From: Stentor roeselii
Lineage: Eukaryota; Ciliophora; Heterotrichea; Heterotrichida; Stentoridae
DNA length: 64,000 bases
Direction of reading: 5' to 3'
NCBI GenBank assembly: GCA_006503475.1
Contig: RSEH01000109.1
Span: 84,724 to 148,723 of the forward strand
Under the pieces are notes generated by a model. That model did not search any database and had not been told where the DNA came from. It saw only the letters and a list, made by a program, of their open reading frames with translations. Position 1 is the first letter of the stretch. Each line of letters begins with the position of its first letter. Positions 53,658-62,420 of this stretch are shown here, one piece after another. The position numbers and the translations under genes were made by a program.

Positions 53658-55034
53658 CTAATCAATCAACTCTTTATCCATCATCATTACAAATTCTTCA
53701 AAACTCAAATTTCCATCACCATCTAAATCGACTTCTTTAATCATTTCTAACCAAACCTTCGAGTCCTTAACAAAATGACCGGAATCTAAAACTTCCTTAA
53801 TTTCCTCAGCAGAAATTCTTCCGTTTCCATTCAGGTCAAATCTTTTAAAAGCGTTCCAAAGTTTTTCTTGGCATAAATAAATACCTCTACCAATAACAGC
53901 TGCAGTAAATTCAGTAAAATCAATACTTCCATTTTTATCTCCATCTAATGATGCAAGTATATTGTCGAATTCTTCTTCATCCATATTTTTGTTCGAAAAG
54001 GCTTGTTTTAGTTCAGCTAAGCTAAGGTGCCCATCTCTATTTATATCAATCCTTAAAAATAACTCCGCAAGATTTCTAATATCTTCTGTCTCACATTGAG
54101 TAGCCATAAAGTTTAAAACAAACTTTTTCAGTTGAAGAGCTTTTTGATATCTTATAAGTCTGTCGATTCTCAAATGAACAGGGACAGAAGTGCTTCCTGA
54201 AGAAAGCCAAGGATGAGTTAAAATTTCTTCACATGAATACCGCTGCGTAGTATCTCGTTCAATCAAGTGACTCAATAAATCTTTAGCATCTTCCGAAACC
54301 GTTTCCCAGACAGACTCTTGAAAGGAAATCGGATCATTCAACACTTTCTGTATAACATCAGCTTGACTCTTTCCTTCAAAGGGTAAATACCCTGAAAGCA
54401 GCATATACAAAATAACCCCTAAGCTCCAAATATCTGACTTTTGATCAAAAGGTCCAAGAAGAACTTCAGGGGCAACATAAGAACACGTTCCACTACAATG
54501 TGACAAAAAATTGCGATTTTTCATTGATTTCGCTAGTCCAAAGTCAATTAACTTGATATGAAAATCAGAAGACTTGTCATAAACCAAGAAATTCTGAGGC
54601 TTCAAGTCACAATGAACAACGTTGATACTATGCAAATAAGACACAGAAGCCAAAAGTTGCTTGAAAATTTTTAAAGCTGTTGATTCATTCATATGGCCAA
54701 GTTTGATTATCCAGTCAAATAATTCACCACCTTCACATAATTCCATTACAAGGTAGATGTACTCCGAGTCTTCGAATGACTCGAATAGTTTTATTATGTT
54801 AGGGTGGTCTACTTGCTTCATTATTGATATTTCTGTTAATAGTTGACTTGGGTCAGTGATTTTTTTTTTAGGAATGATTTTTATTGCCCTTTTAATACTG
54901 GAGTTTTTTTGATGAGCGACTTTTACCAATCCGAATGACCCTTGCCCGAGAGTTGATGAGTCAAAGTCATAAAAGTCAGTTATTTTCTGGGTATTAGACT
55001 TGATTAGATTTTCTCTAACAATAGGAACTTCCAT
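53658..55034 (-). CDS. Calcium-dependent protein kinase (CDPK), 458 aa
   Basis: The kinase domain spans residues ~22-280: GQGSFGLV, Lys in AIKIIPKK, HCDLKPQN, DFGLAKS and SYVAPEVLLG. It is intact apart from HCD in place of HRD, so it is a non-RD kinase. An autoinhibitory junction follows, then four EF-hands with good loops (DINRDGHLSLAE, DGDKNGSIDFTE, DLNGNGRISAEE and DLDGDGNLSFEE). Calcium binding should release inhibition. The start is MEVPIVREN at 55034, and there is no N-terminal Gly for myristoylation, unlike the pseudokinase at 35988-37379. Upstream in-frame codons contain a hydrophobic run and were judged untranslated. Confidence 0.93.
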   Translation of the reverse strand: MEVPIVRENLIKSNTQKITDFYDFDSSTLGQGSFGLVKVAHQKNSSIKRAIKIIPKKKITDPSQLLTEISIMKQVDHPNIIKLFESFEDSEYIYLVMELCEGGELFDWIIKLGHMNESTALKIFKQLLASVSYLHSINVVHCDLKPQNFLVYDKSSDFHIKLIDFGLAKSMKNRNFLSHCSGTCSYVAPEVLLGPFDQKSDIWSLGVILYMLLSGYLPFEGKSQADVIQKVLNDPISFQESVWETVSEDAKDLLSHLIERDTTQRYSCEEILTHPWLSSGSTSVPVHLRIDRLIRYQKALQLKKFVLNFMATQCETEDIRNLAELFLRIDINRDGHLSLAELKQAFSNKNMDEEEFDNILASLDGDKNGSIDFTEFTAAVIGRGIYLCQEKLWNAFKRFDLNGNGRISAEEIKEVLDSGHFVKDSKVWLEMIKEVDLDGDGNLSFEEFVMMMDKELID

Positions 55035-55555
55035 AGTATAACACCCACCATTAAAAAATAAACTTACGAAAAGGTTCTGAGCAAAAAAGTAATTCCAAGT
55101 CCCGCTGAAATTAATGAAGATTTCGCTCAAAAAAATCAAATTTTTCTATCCAACCTTCCTAGGACTTCCAAGTTTTTTCAAATCCCTTCGCTTACCAAAA
55201 AAATAATTACTACTTATTCCTTCTTCTTCCTTTAAATATTCTTCTCCCTTCTTCTTCTTTTCCCTTCTCAAGAGAAAATCAAATTCTCAACAATTTCAAA
55301 CCAAAAATCAAAAACTCTTCAAAAAAACCTCCAAAACCTCCAAAAATCCCCAAAAAATCCTTCACCAACAAAAAACCCTGAAATTCCTTTCAAAATTTCA
55401 ACTTAAATTCTAAAACCCTCCAAATCCAAAAAAAAAAAAATTCACTAAATAAAAATTCCAAAAAAAATCAACAACAATTAAAATCTAAACAAACATCAAT
55501 CCTAAAAGTTTTAATCCATTCGAGTCCATTTCCGCGAGCTAAAACATTGGTAAAT
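55035..55555. promoter_or_regulatory. Divergent spacer with strongly G-depleted upstream region of RPL10
   Basis: A 521-bp spacer between the CDPK and RPL10 starts. From about 55140 to 55510 the + strand is almost free of G, with C/T runs (TTCTTCTTCCTTTAAATATT) first, then C/A runs with repeated CCAAAA and CCTCCAAAA words and an A11 tract near 55428. This looks like a strong ribosomal-protein promoter/5' UTR region. No coding frame. Confidence 0.6.
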
Positions 55556-56194
55556 ATGGGACGTCGGCCAGCCAGGTGCTACAGGTACATAAAAAACAAA
55601 CCTTACCCCAAGTCCAGGTACTGCCGAGGAGTGCCCGACCCTCGTCTTCGAATCTACGACAACGGCTTCAAGAAAGCAGGTGTTGAGGTCTTTCCTAAGA
55701 CTCTTCATCTGATTTCGAAAGAACAGGAACATGTCTCTTCTGAAGCTCTTGAAGCTGCTCGTATCTCAGCTAATAAATACCTATTTAAGAGGACTGGAAA
55801 GGAAGGCTTTCATATGAGGATCAGGGTACATCCGTGGCATGTCATTAGGATCAATAAAATGCTTAGTTGTGCTGGCGCTGATAGACTGCAGACTGGAATG
55901 AGAGGAGCTTTCGGAAAACCTTATGACAAAGTCGCAAGAGTTGATATTGGAGACGTTCTAATCAGTGTCAGGATCAAGGAAGCCAACGTCGAGCATGCCA
56001 TGGAAGCTCTAAGAAGGGCGAAGTTCAAGATACCTGGAAAGCAGATCATTGCTGTCAGTGAAAAGTTCGGCTTCACCAAGTATTCTCCAGAGGAGTATGA
56101 AAAATTGAAGAGTGAAGGAAGACTTTTACCTGACGGGGCTAATGTAAAGGAAATCACACTTCATGGACCTTTAGCTAGACTTAATATTTTTTAG
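55556..56194 (+). CDS. RPL10: Large-subunit ribosomal protein uL16 (RPL10), 212 aa
   Basis: A near-complete match to eukaryotic RPL10: it starts [20 protein letters not shown], and includes [55 protein letters not shown] and [11 protein letters not shown]. The known family N-terminus fixes the start at 55556. The protein sits near the peptidyl-transferase centre and is required for late 60S maturation. No intron. Its codons are less AT-rich than those of neighbours, as expected for a highly expressed gene. Confidence 0.97.
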   Translation: MGRRPARCYRYIKNKPYPKSRYCRGVPDPRLRIYDNGFKKAGVEVFPKTLHLISKEQEHVSSEALEAARISANKYLFKRTGKEGFHMRIRVHPWHVIRINKMLSCAGADRLQTGMRGAFGKPYDKVARVDIGDVLISVRIKEANVEHAMEALRRAKFKIPGKQIIAVSEKFGFTKYSPEEYEKLKSEGRLLPDGANVKEITLHGPLARLNIF

Positions 56195-56918
56195 ATTAGA
56201 AATGCAAGTTATTCGGAAAATAGCAGAATTGGAGAGATCACCATTAGGAAGAAAAAACAGTAGATCACTGAGTACCAGATGTACCATGGAACTATTTGTT
56301 CTGTGGTAAGGATGCTGCTAAAAGAAATCATAATATCATCTAGCATTAAATATTTATATCTCTCTTATCACTATTATTAGGAATACCTAGAAGACTTTAA
56401 AAGAATGAATGAACTGATTGCTTATATTTATTGTTTATCATTATTGTAAGATTTCTAACTTTCTTTATATTTTCTTATCATCATTCTTGAATATCTATCT
56501 TTATTAGTTTAATCTTAAAAGACTTCAGAAGAATGCAGATGAGCTGATTATTTATATTTTTCTTAAAACTTTTCTCACTTTTCTACCTTTCTTTATATTT
56601 TTCTTATCATCATTCTGAAATATCTACCTTTATTAGTTTAATCTTTAAAGAGCTCACAAGAATACTGATCAGCTGATTATTTATATATTTTTTTATCACA
56701 ATTTTCAAGTCTCTACCTTTATTTGTTTTTAGAATGATACCAATCATCTAAAATTAACCCACATGAAATCCTAAAACATTCAAATCCAATAATCGAAATA
56801 ATTAGCTACTTTCGTTGATTACATCCTCATCAGTCTTCAACAATTTTTCCTTCGTCTCTTCCAAGTCACTTTGCAATTTCAAGATCTCTAGTCTGACTTC
56901 GCTTTCATTTTTTTCAAT
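56195..56918. other. Convergent spacer containing a ~130-bp tandem repeat
   Basis: 724 bp between the RPL10 stop and the stop of the next minus-strand gene, unusually long for a convergent pair here. Most of it is taken by three diverged tandem copies listed separately. No coding frame or RNA gene I can support. Confidence 0.55.
56365..56745 (+). repeat. Three diverged ~130-bp tandem repeats
   Basis: Shared words are TTATCATCATTCT, ATCTACCTTTATTAGTTTAA, a run of the AAGACTTCAGAAGAATG type, and GCTGATTATTTATAT. The CTGATT word occurs at about 56414, 56544 and 56673, giving a period near 130 bp. The second and third copies are closest. The first is more diverged. Confidence 0.75.
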
Positions 56919-59147
56919 CTAAATGATTCTTACAATCTCCAAGTCTTCTTCTTTACTCTTCAACTGAAGCATTAAGTTCTGAAAGCATTCCTTAGCTTTT
57001 AAGTACTCATTATTCAGGTCTTTTATTTCATTATTGAACTTTGAAGCTTCCTGATTGAAAAATACTTTGAATTGTTTTGCAGCAGCAGCTAACTTTTTCT
57101 CGTTTTCAAGAGAAGGGATTTTTTTTTCAATGTCTTTGATTTTTTCTTCTTGATTTTTTATGTTTTCTTTTATTCCTGAGATTTCTTCCTTGGATGAAAT
57201 GAAATATTCGACAGCGTCTTTCAGAAGTTTGTCTTTTTCTAAGAGTTCTGATTGGATTTCTTTTATTTCTTGAAGAAATTCGTCTCTTATTTGGTTCAAA
57301 TCCCTAATTTTCCCCAATTCTTTCTCCAAAACCTTCAAAAGTTCTTGAACCTCTTGATTATCTCTAACTTTTTCCTGATACTTTTCTAAAAACCCTTCAA
57401 ATCTCTCTTTAGATTGTAAATCCTGCAAGTCAAGATCATCCTTTTCCTGATTCTTTCTAACAATATCACTATTAACAACAGCAATAGCTTCATCAGTATC
57501 TTTAACCTCTTCTTCAAACTCGACAAGACTTTTATTAAGTAAAAAATGGGCCGATTCGACTTCAACAGCCAAATTTTTCGCTTTGGCCTTTTTAATACTA
57601 AGAATTTTTTCCAGTTCTTCAATTTCTTGAAGAAGAGAAGATTGTTCATCTGCAAGTCTTGAATAATCATTTTTTAAGTCTTCTGTTTTTTCTGTGATTC
57701 TTTGATCAAGCTCGGACTTTTTTTCAAGAACTGAAGATTTTAAACTTATAAGTTCTTCACGTTTTTCTAGGATCTCTAAGGACTTTGAGGAAATTTCGCA
57801 GGACTCGCTTTGTCTTCGGGATTCTGCAGATTTTAAATCGGCTTCTAGAGTTTTTTGGATCTCTTCTAGAAGTTTTGAGCGAGATTCGAAGGTGGAGTTG
57901 AGCCAGGATTTTTTGGAGTTTATTAGAATGGTTTTTTCGTCTTCTAGGGTGGAGTAGTGTGAAGAGTGTGTCTGTATCATCCCATGCATCGACTTTATTT
58001 TTTCCCTTAACATCTCCAATTCTTCATGAATTCTAGCCGCTTCTTCAAAGTCTTCCTCATAAGCTGCTTGATCTTCTTTTATTTCAAGTTCTGAGCAATT
58101 CAATTGTGAATCTTGAATATTTTGAATAAGTTCAGAATTTTTTGCTTTGAGATTTGACTGAAGTTGAATCTTTTCTTGAATCTTTCTATTAAAATCAAGC
58201 AGGTTCTCTTCGATAAGGTCTTTGAAGTTCTTTGGGTTTATGCTTTGAAGAAGCTTCATTTTTTCCTCTTCTTGTTTTTTTCGTTCTTCCAATAAGCGCT
58301 TTTGGTTTTCTTCTTCAAGTAAGATGCGAAGACGTTCTTGTTTGATTTTCGCTTCAGCCTGTTCTCGCTCTTTTCTTTCTTTTTCCTCAGCATCTTTTTT
58401 CTTTTTTTCTTCGAGCATTTTGAGGATCCGGTTTTCACCTCTTCCTTTATTTTCTTCAGGCTCTTCTTTTTTTGGTTCAGACTTGACTTCTTCTTTTCTA
58501 GTTTCATACTTAATTTCATCTTTTTTTGGTTCAGGTCTATCAATGGTATCCACTTTACTGCTTTTTCCTGATTCAGCCTGAGTCAAGTTTAATTTATTTC
58601 TCTGCACAAATCTTAAAGAATCGTCATCATCATCTGAGTCTCCGAATCCAGGAATGCTAGATTTTTTAGTTTCACTCTTTTCTTGCCCATATTTTATTCC
58701 CTTCTCATCGAACTTTAAACTCTTTTCTTCACTTTTCAAGACTTTTTCATCAACAGCTAATGTTTTTTCCTCAGTTTTTGAAATTTTTTCATCATTTTTT
58801 TCAACAATTTGCTTTTTAAGGACTTTTTTTTCTTCGATTTTTAGGTCAGCGAAAGGGTCTGAAGAATGTTTAAGTGTTTCTGATTCTTGTGACTCAGTTG
58901 TTGATTTAGTAACTGGCCTAGTAAGTGATTCCAAGTCAGGTGATTTGTAATGACTGGTTTCAGTAGCCTTAAAGACAGGAGCTTCTACCAAAGGCGGAAC
59001 ATATCCAGTACTAGGAGGTTCAACCTTATTACTTTTTTTCATCATCATTCCTGAAAACATATTAGAAGCAGGTTTTTCCTGAGGTTTTTCTTGCTTGGGC
59101 TCCTCTTTTTTCCCGAAGATGCCTTCTTAGAACTTACGATTCATCAT
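56919..59147 (-). CDS. Large coiled-coil protein, 737 aa, one 5' intron
   Basis: Exon 1 is 59147-59138 (ATG ATG AAT C) and exon 2 is 59122-56919, joined across a 15-nt intron. The N-terminus reads MMNRIFGKKEEPKQEKPQE. Residues ~25-230 are disordered and rich in Lys/Glu/Ser (FGDSDDDDDSLRFVQRNKL). Residues ~230-735 are almost continuous coiled coil (EEKKKKDAEEKERKEREQAE, KLLEEIQKTLEADLKSAESR). One segment, QAAYEEDFEEAARIHEELEM, resembles a UVR-type helix pair. A cytoskeletal or intracellular-transport scaffold is likely. No family name. The start is 59 bp from the divergent small-Tim-like gene. Confidence 0.85.
59123..59137 (-). other. 15-nt intron with AAG acceptor
   Basis: On the minus strand the intron is GTAAGTTCTAAGAAG, phase 1, with A at position 10. 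Retention gives an in-frame TAA. Splicing joins MMN-R to IFGKKEEPKQ. It ends AAG instead of TAG or CAG. A 12-nt excision ending at the first AAG would also keep frame. Confidence 0.7.
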
Positions 59148-59206
59148 GAATAATTATATTCGTCTATCAGACATCATGGAAGTAGTCGATCTAGAATTAT
59201 TAAATC

Positions 59207-59470
59207 ATGGATCGTGATGAACTTCAGAAAAGACAACAGGATCTCATGTATCACGAACTTCAAAAGGTGAACCAGTTGATTTATAAGAGCTTCAAGAAGT
59301 GCGTTTTTACCATGACTAATAAAATACTTGGACCTAATGAAAAAGAATGCATTCGGAACTACTTGCAAAAGGAAAAAAGCTACCAGGAAGAACTTTTGCA
59401 GGCTTTGAGTAAAAATAATATGAGAAGGGGACTTGAAGAGATAAATTCGATTAAACAAAGTTTTAAATAA
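59207..59470 (+). CDS. Small-Tim-like protein with only the inner cysteine pair, 87 aa
   Basis: The size and helix-Cys-loop-Cys-helix layout fit Tim8/9/10/13 chaperones of the mitochondrial intermembrane space. The first CX3C motif reads SFKKC and the second, 13 residues on, CIRNY, so the first and last cysteines are missing while the inner two remain. Flanking sequence VNQLIYKSFKKCVFTM and GPNEKECIRNYLQKEKSY aligns with Tim9/10. These proteins ferry hydrophobic precursors. The match is short and another helical hairpin protein is possible. An upstream ATG at 59175 would make a 13-codon upstream frame. Confidence 0.65.
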   Translation: MDRDELQKRQQDLMYHELQKVNQLIYKSFKKCVFTMTNKILGPNEKECIRNYLQKEKSYQEELLQALSKNNMRRGLEEINSIKQSFK

Positions 59471-61592
59471 GGATAGGATGATTGTGGGGGATGGGAGTGA
59501 AGAGGTTTGGGGATTAAGAGATTAGATTTGATTAATTTTCTGAATTTTATTGATTGGGAAGGATTTTTCTGTATTTTACCCGTTTTTTTGAAAAATATAC
59601 AAATATAGGAAAAAATGCATGATCATGTTGACCGAAACTTAATTTCAATAATAAAATCTATTTTTGTTCGTTAAATTTGTATCGATTTAGGTATTTTCAT
59701 TGGATATTAGATTTCAATTCACCAGTTTTTCAATATTCAAGGATTTTAAAATTTTTTGAAATTTGTACTTGTACAATAAATTGATTTTTGTAAAGAAAGT
59801 CTACTACTTCGAGAGTTTGAGCGGAAAAATTTTTTGAATATTGAATTTTCATGTTACTTATTGGATAAAGCATTTTCTATTTTACTCTAATATAGAGTCT
59901 CTAATGATTTCAGAGAGAATAAAACCACATTAAACTCACTCTTTCTCCAATTTCTAATAAAATCTTTGATCCTTACTTTATCAGAGATCAGGACAATTCA
60001 TTAATTTTCGTAAAGTGGTTTCATTAAAATCAATAGATATTCAATATTCATATCTTTCTTTATTTATACCTTCAGAGTAATCTAATTAGTTTTAAATGAT
60101 CTAAAGAAGCAAACAATCTTCCGAAAAGTGTTATTCTTTCATCAATTCCATAGCTTTTCCAGGACTTTTGGGTACTAAAGAAATGTTTAAACAATTTAAT
60201 CCCTGCATTATAATTAATCAATTATGGATCTCATTAAAAATATCGGAGTTAGAGGAAGGGACTTGAAGGTGATTCTTTTTCTTTCTTTTTTTCATTATTA
60301 GTCAAGTCTTGAGTATATCAAAGTGATTTGATTCAATTATTGTTGATATTCGAACTGTGTTAGATTGCTTGAATACTTTATAATGAAGACTAATTCTTTG
60401 AAGATTGATGTAAGTTTTTATTGAGATCTGTGTAAAATAAGTATTCTTCAGTGAATTAATTAATGCTTTAACCCGGAAAATTCATAAAAAATCTAGCCCT
60501 TGGTAATTGAAATAATTATTAATAGTGAGATTGATAAACATATACTTTAATTATATATTACAAAGAACTTCCTATGATAAATTTATTGTTTTTATCTAAT
60601 ATTTCTAAAATTTTCTTTATAAGGTAATATTAGAATTGTCTTAAAAGTATTATGCTCAGAACACCTTGAAAATTTATAATAATAATAAGTATAATTAAGG
60701 CTTATGCTAACTTCAAGACTATAATAAACCTGCTATTGGCATACTTAAACAATTTTGCGAATATGAAGGAATTTTTTGATAAGACTAAGGAGGTAGAATT
60801 AATTATTCAAGCTCTAAAATTTTCAAACATTAAGTATATAATATTTTTTCAAATACAGGATGATTAAAAATAATGAAATATTAGTTATTTTTTAAGATAT
60901 GCATTTATTTACTTTTTTGTATTATCTTTTTAATGTTTGTCAAGCATAACTCAAGGATTTCCAAACCCAAGATTGAAGATGAGAGAGTTAAACTTCAACT
61001 GGATTAACAACCATCAGCGGATCACTCTTCAAAAGTCGCTAATTATATAACTTAGGCAGCCTTTTTCTTCTTTGATTCCTTCTTATCTCTGAAATATCGA
61101 TCAAAACTAAGTAAAGATTTCTACAGAATCATCTTTCTGCAATATAAATTCATTATTGATTTCACTATTGATGATATTATTAATAATATCATTAATTTAA
61201 ATTAATCTTTACTTACTAAGTATTGCTACCATAATCTAATGCTTAGAATTGAATTACGCCTTAAACCATATTAAACAAAACTGCCTAGAGTTTGAATTTA
61301 GAACAGGTTATCGTTAATTTTGTTACTTTATAAATACTTTTAGAGATTTCCAGTTTAGAGTATTACTGATATTGTCATGTCTATATTTAATAATCAAGAG
61401 CATTTGTAAGACGATGTTTATTTTTGAAATATTTCAAATATTAAATTGAATAAATCTTGATTATCAATACAGGAAAAGCAGGTCTCAAGATAATTTACTA
61501 ATAGCAATAATCTCTATCTTACATAAGCTATAATTGAAAAAAATTACTCCTAAAACAAAATAAAGTCTTTTTATTCAATATTATATAATAAA
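59471..61592. other. Long gene-free AT-rich region with short coding-like relics
   Basis: 2.1 kb without a supported gene, against a median spacing under 150 bp in the left 59 kb. The first 90 bp are G-rich and C-poor, as in other downstream regions. Two short open stretches look protein-like: 60711-60779 (+), containing PAIGILKQFCEYEGIF, and 61052-61120 (-), containing SFDRYFRDKKESKKKKAA. Neither has a usable start or a 15-nt intron to extend it. No tRNA or other RNA recognised. Confidence 0.5.
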
Positions 61593-62420
61593 ATGAAAAT
61601 AGGACAAATTGAATACTTTTCAGTTTTACCATTTTCCTGCATCAGTGCCATTTCCTGTTCTTTTATAATCTTTATTTGCGTTTCTTCAGAGTATATAAGA
61701 CGAAACAATCAATATAAACTTCTATTTATCTTATCTGTAATTGAATTGATATATTTTTTGAATCAAATCTTTCCAGCAATAGCATTAGGTTCAGAATACT
61801 TATGCATAATTCAAGGTTTGATCAACCAATCAACCTCTCTATCAAAAATCATATGGATATCTTATATTTCTTTCGAAATGTTTTCTGTAGTGATAAAAGA
61901 AAATTCAAGTCTAAAGTATGGTCTTTACAAACCATTATTCTTTGTATGTTTCTTATCTTCTGCATTGAGTTTTATTCCATTTGGCCTTGGATTATATGGT
62001 GAATCAGGTGCCTGGTGCTGGATTAAAAGTGATAATTCTAACAAATATGTGAATTTAGCAATGAATCTAGGATTGTTTTATGGATTAGCATGGAGTTCTA
62101 TTATCTTTAATACAATTATCTCAGTGATTGTTTCTCGAAAACTTAAAATTTTATGTTGTGGAAATCAAGTTCAAATTGTAAGAAAGATTAAAAATTATCC
62201 TATAATGTTATTCATTGTTTATTTACCTATTTCTATCAGTCGATTACTTCAATTTTTTAATAAAAGTAATCCAATCTTTGATATTTTGACATATATCTTT
62301 AAAACTTTAGAAGGTTTTGGAAATTTTATGATTTTTGTTAATCAAAGTGATGTTAAATCTTTTTTAAGAGAAAAATTTAAGAAAAAGAAGGGGAAAGTTT
62401 TAATTAGCGATTTGGATTAG
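61593..62420 (+). CDS. Seven-helix receptor, cAMP-receptor-like GPCR, 275 aa
   Basis: Seven hydrophobic helices: ~10-30, 42-62, 83-100, 113-133, 152-176, 200-216 and 228-246. The short N-terminus, a Cys in EYLCIIQG at helix 3, GAWCWI in the second outer loop (a likely disulfide partner), and the final-helix motif LEGFGNFMIFVNQ followed by a basic tail FLREKFKKKKGK, match the cAMP-receptor-like (class E/Dicty_CAR) family found in ciliates. It would couple outside signals to G proteins. It is more AT-rich than the other genes here and isolated in gene-poor DNA. Confidence 0.88.
   Translation: MKIGQIEYFSVLPFSCISAISCSFIIFICVSSEYIRRNNQYKLLFILSVIELIYFLNQIFPAIALGSEYLCIIQGLINQSTSLSKIIWISYISFEMFSVVIKENSSLKYGLYKPLFFVCFLSSALSFIPFGLGLYGESGAWCWIKSDNSNKYVNLAMNLGLFYGLAWSSIIFNTIISVIVSRKLKILCCGNQVQIVRKIKNYPIMLFIVYLPISISRLLQFFNKSNPIFDILTYIFKTLEGFGNFMIFVNQSDVKSFLREKFKKKKGKVLISDLD

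Noticed and set aside
56500-56620. C/D snoRNA-like boxes (ATGATGA and CTGA) on the minus strand within the tandem repeat
   Set aside because: The boxes are not conserved in all copies and no terminal stem could be formed around them. I kept only the repeat itself.
58324-58581. Overlapping + strand frames rich in Phe and Ser
   Set aside because: They are antisense to a Lys/Glu-rich coiled coil (AAG/GAA codons read as CTT/TTC) and so are composition artefacts.
60224-60340. Small frame MDLIKNIGVRGRDLK with a possible 33-nt intron
   Set aside because: The intron would have a non-standard length, the product would be about 25 residues, and nothing supports expression.
61005-61030. The words AGCGGATCACTC resembling the start of 5.8S rRNA
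   Set aside because: The match is limited to about nine bases and no further 5.8S, ITS or 28S sequence follows.
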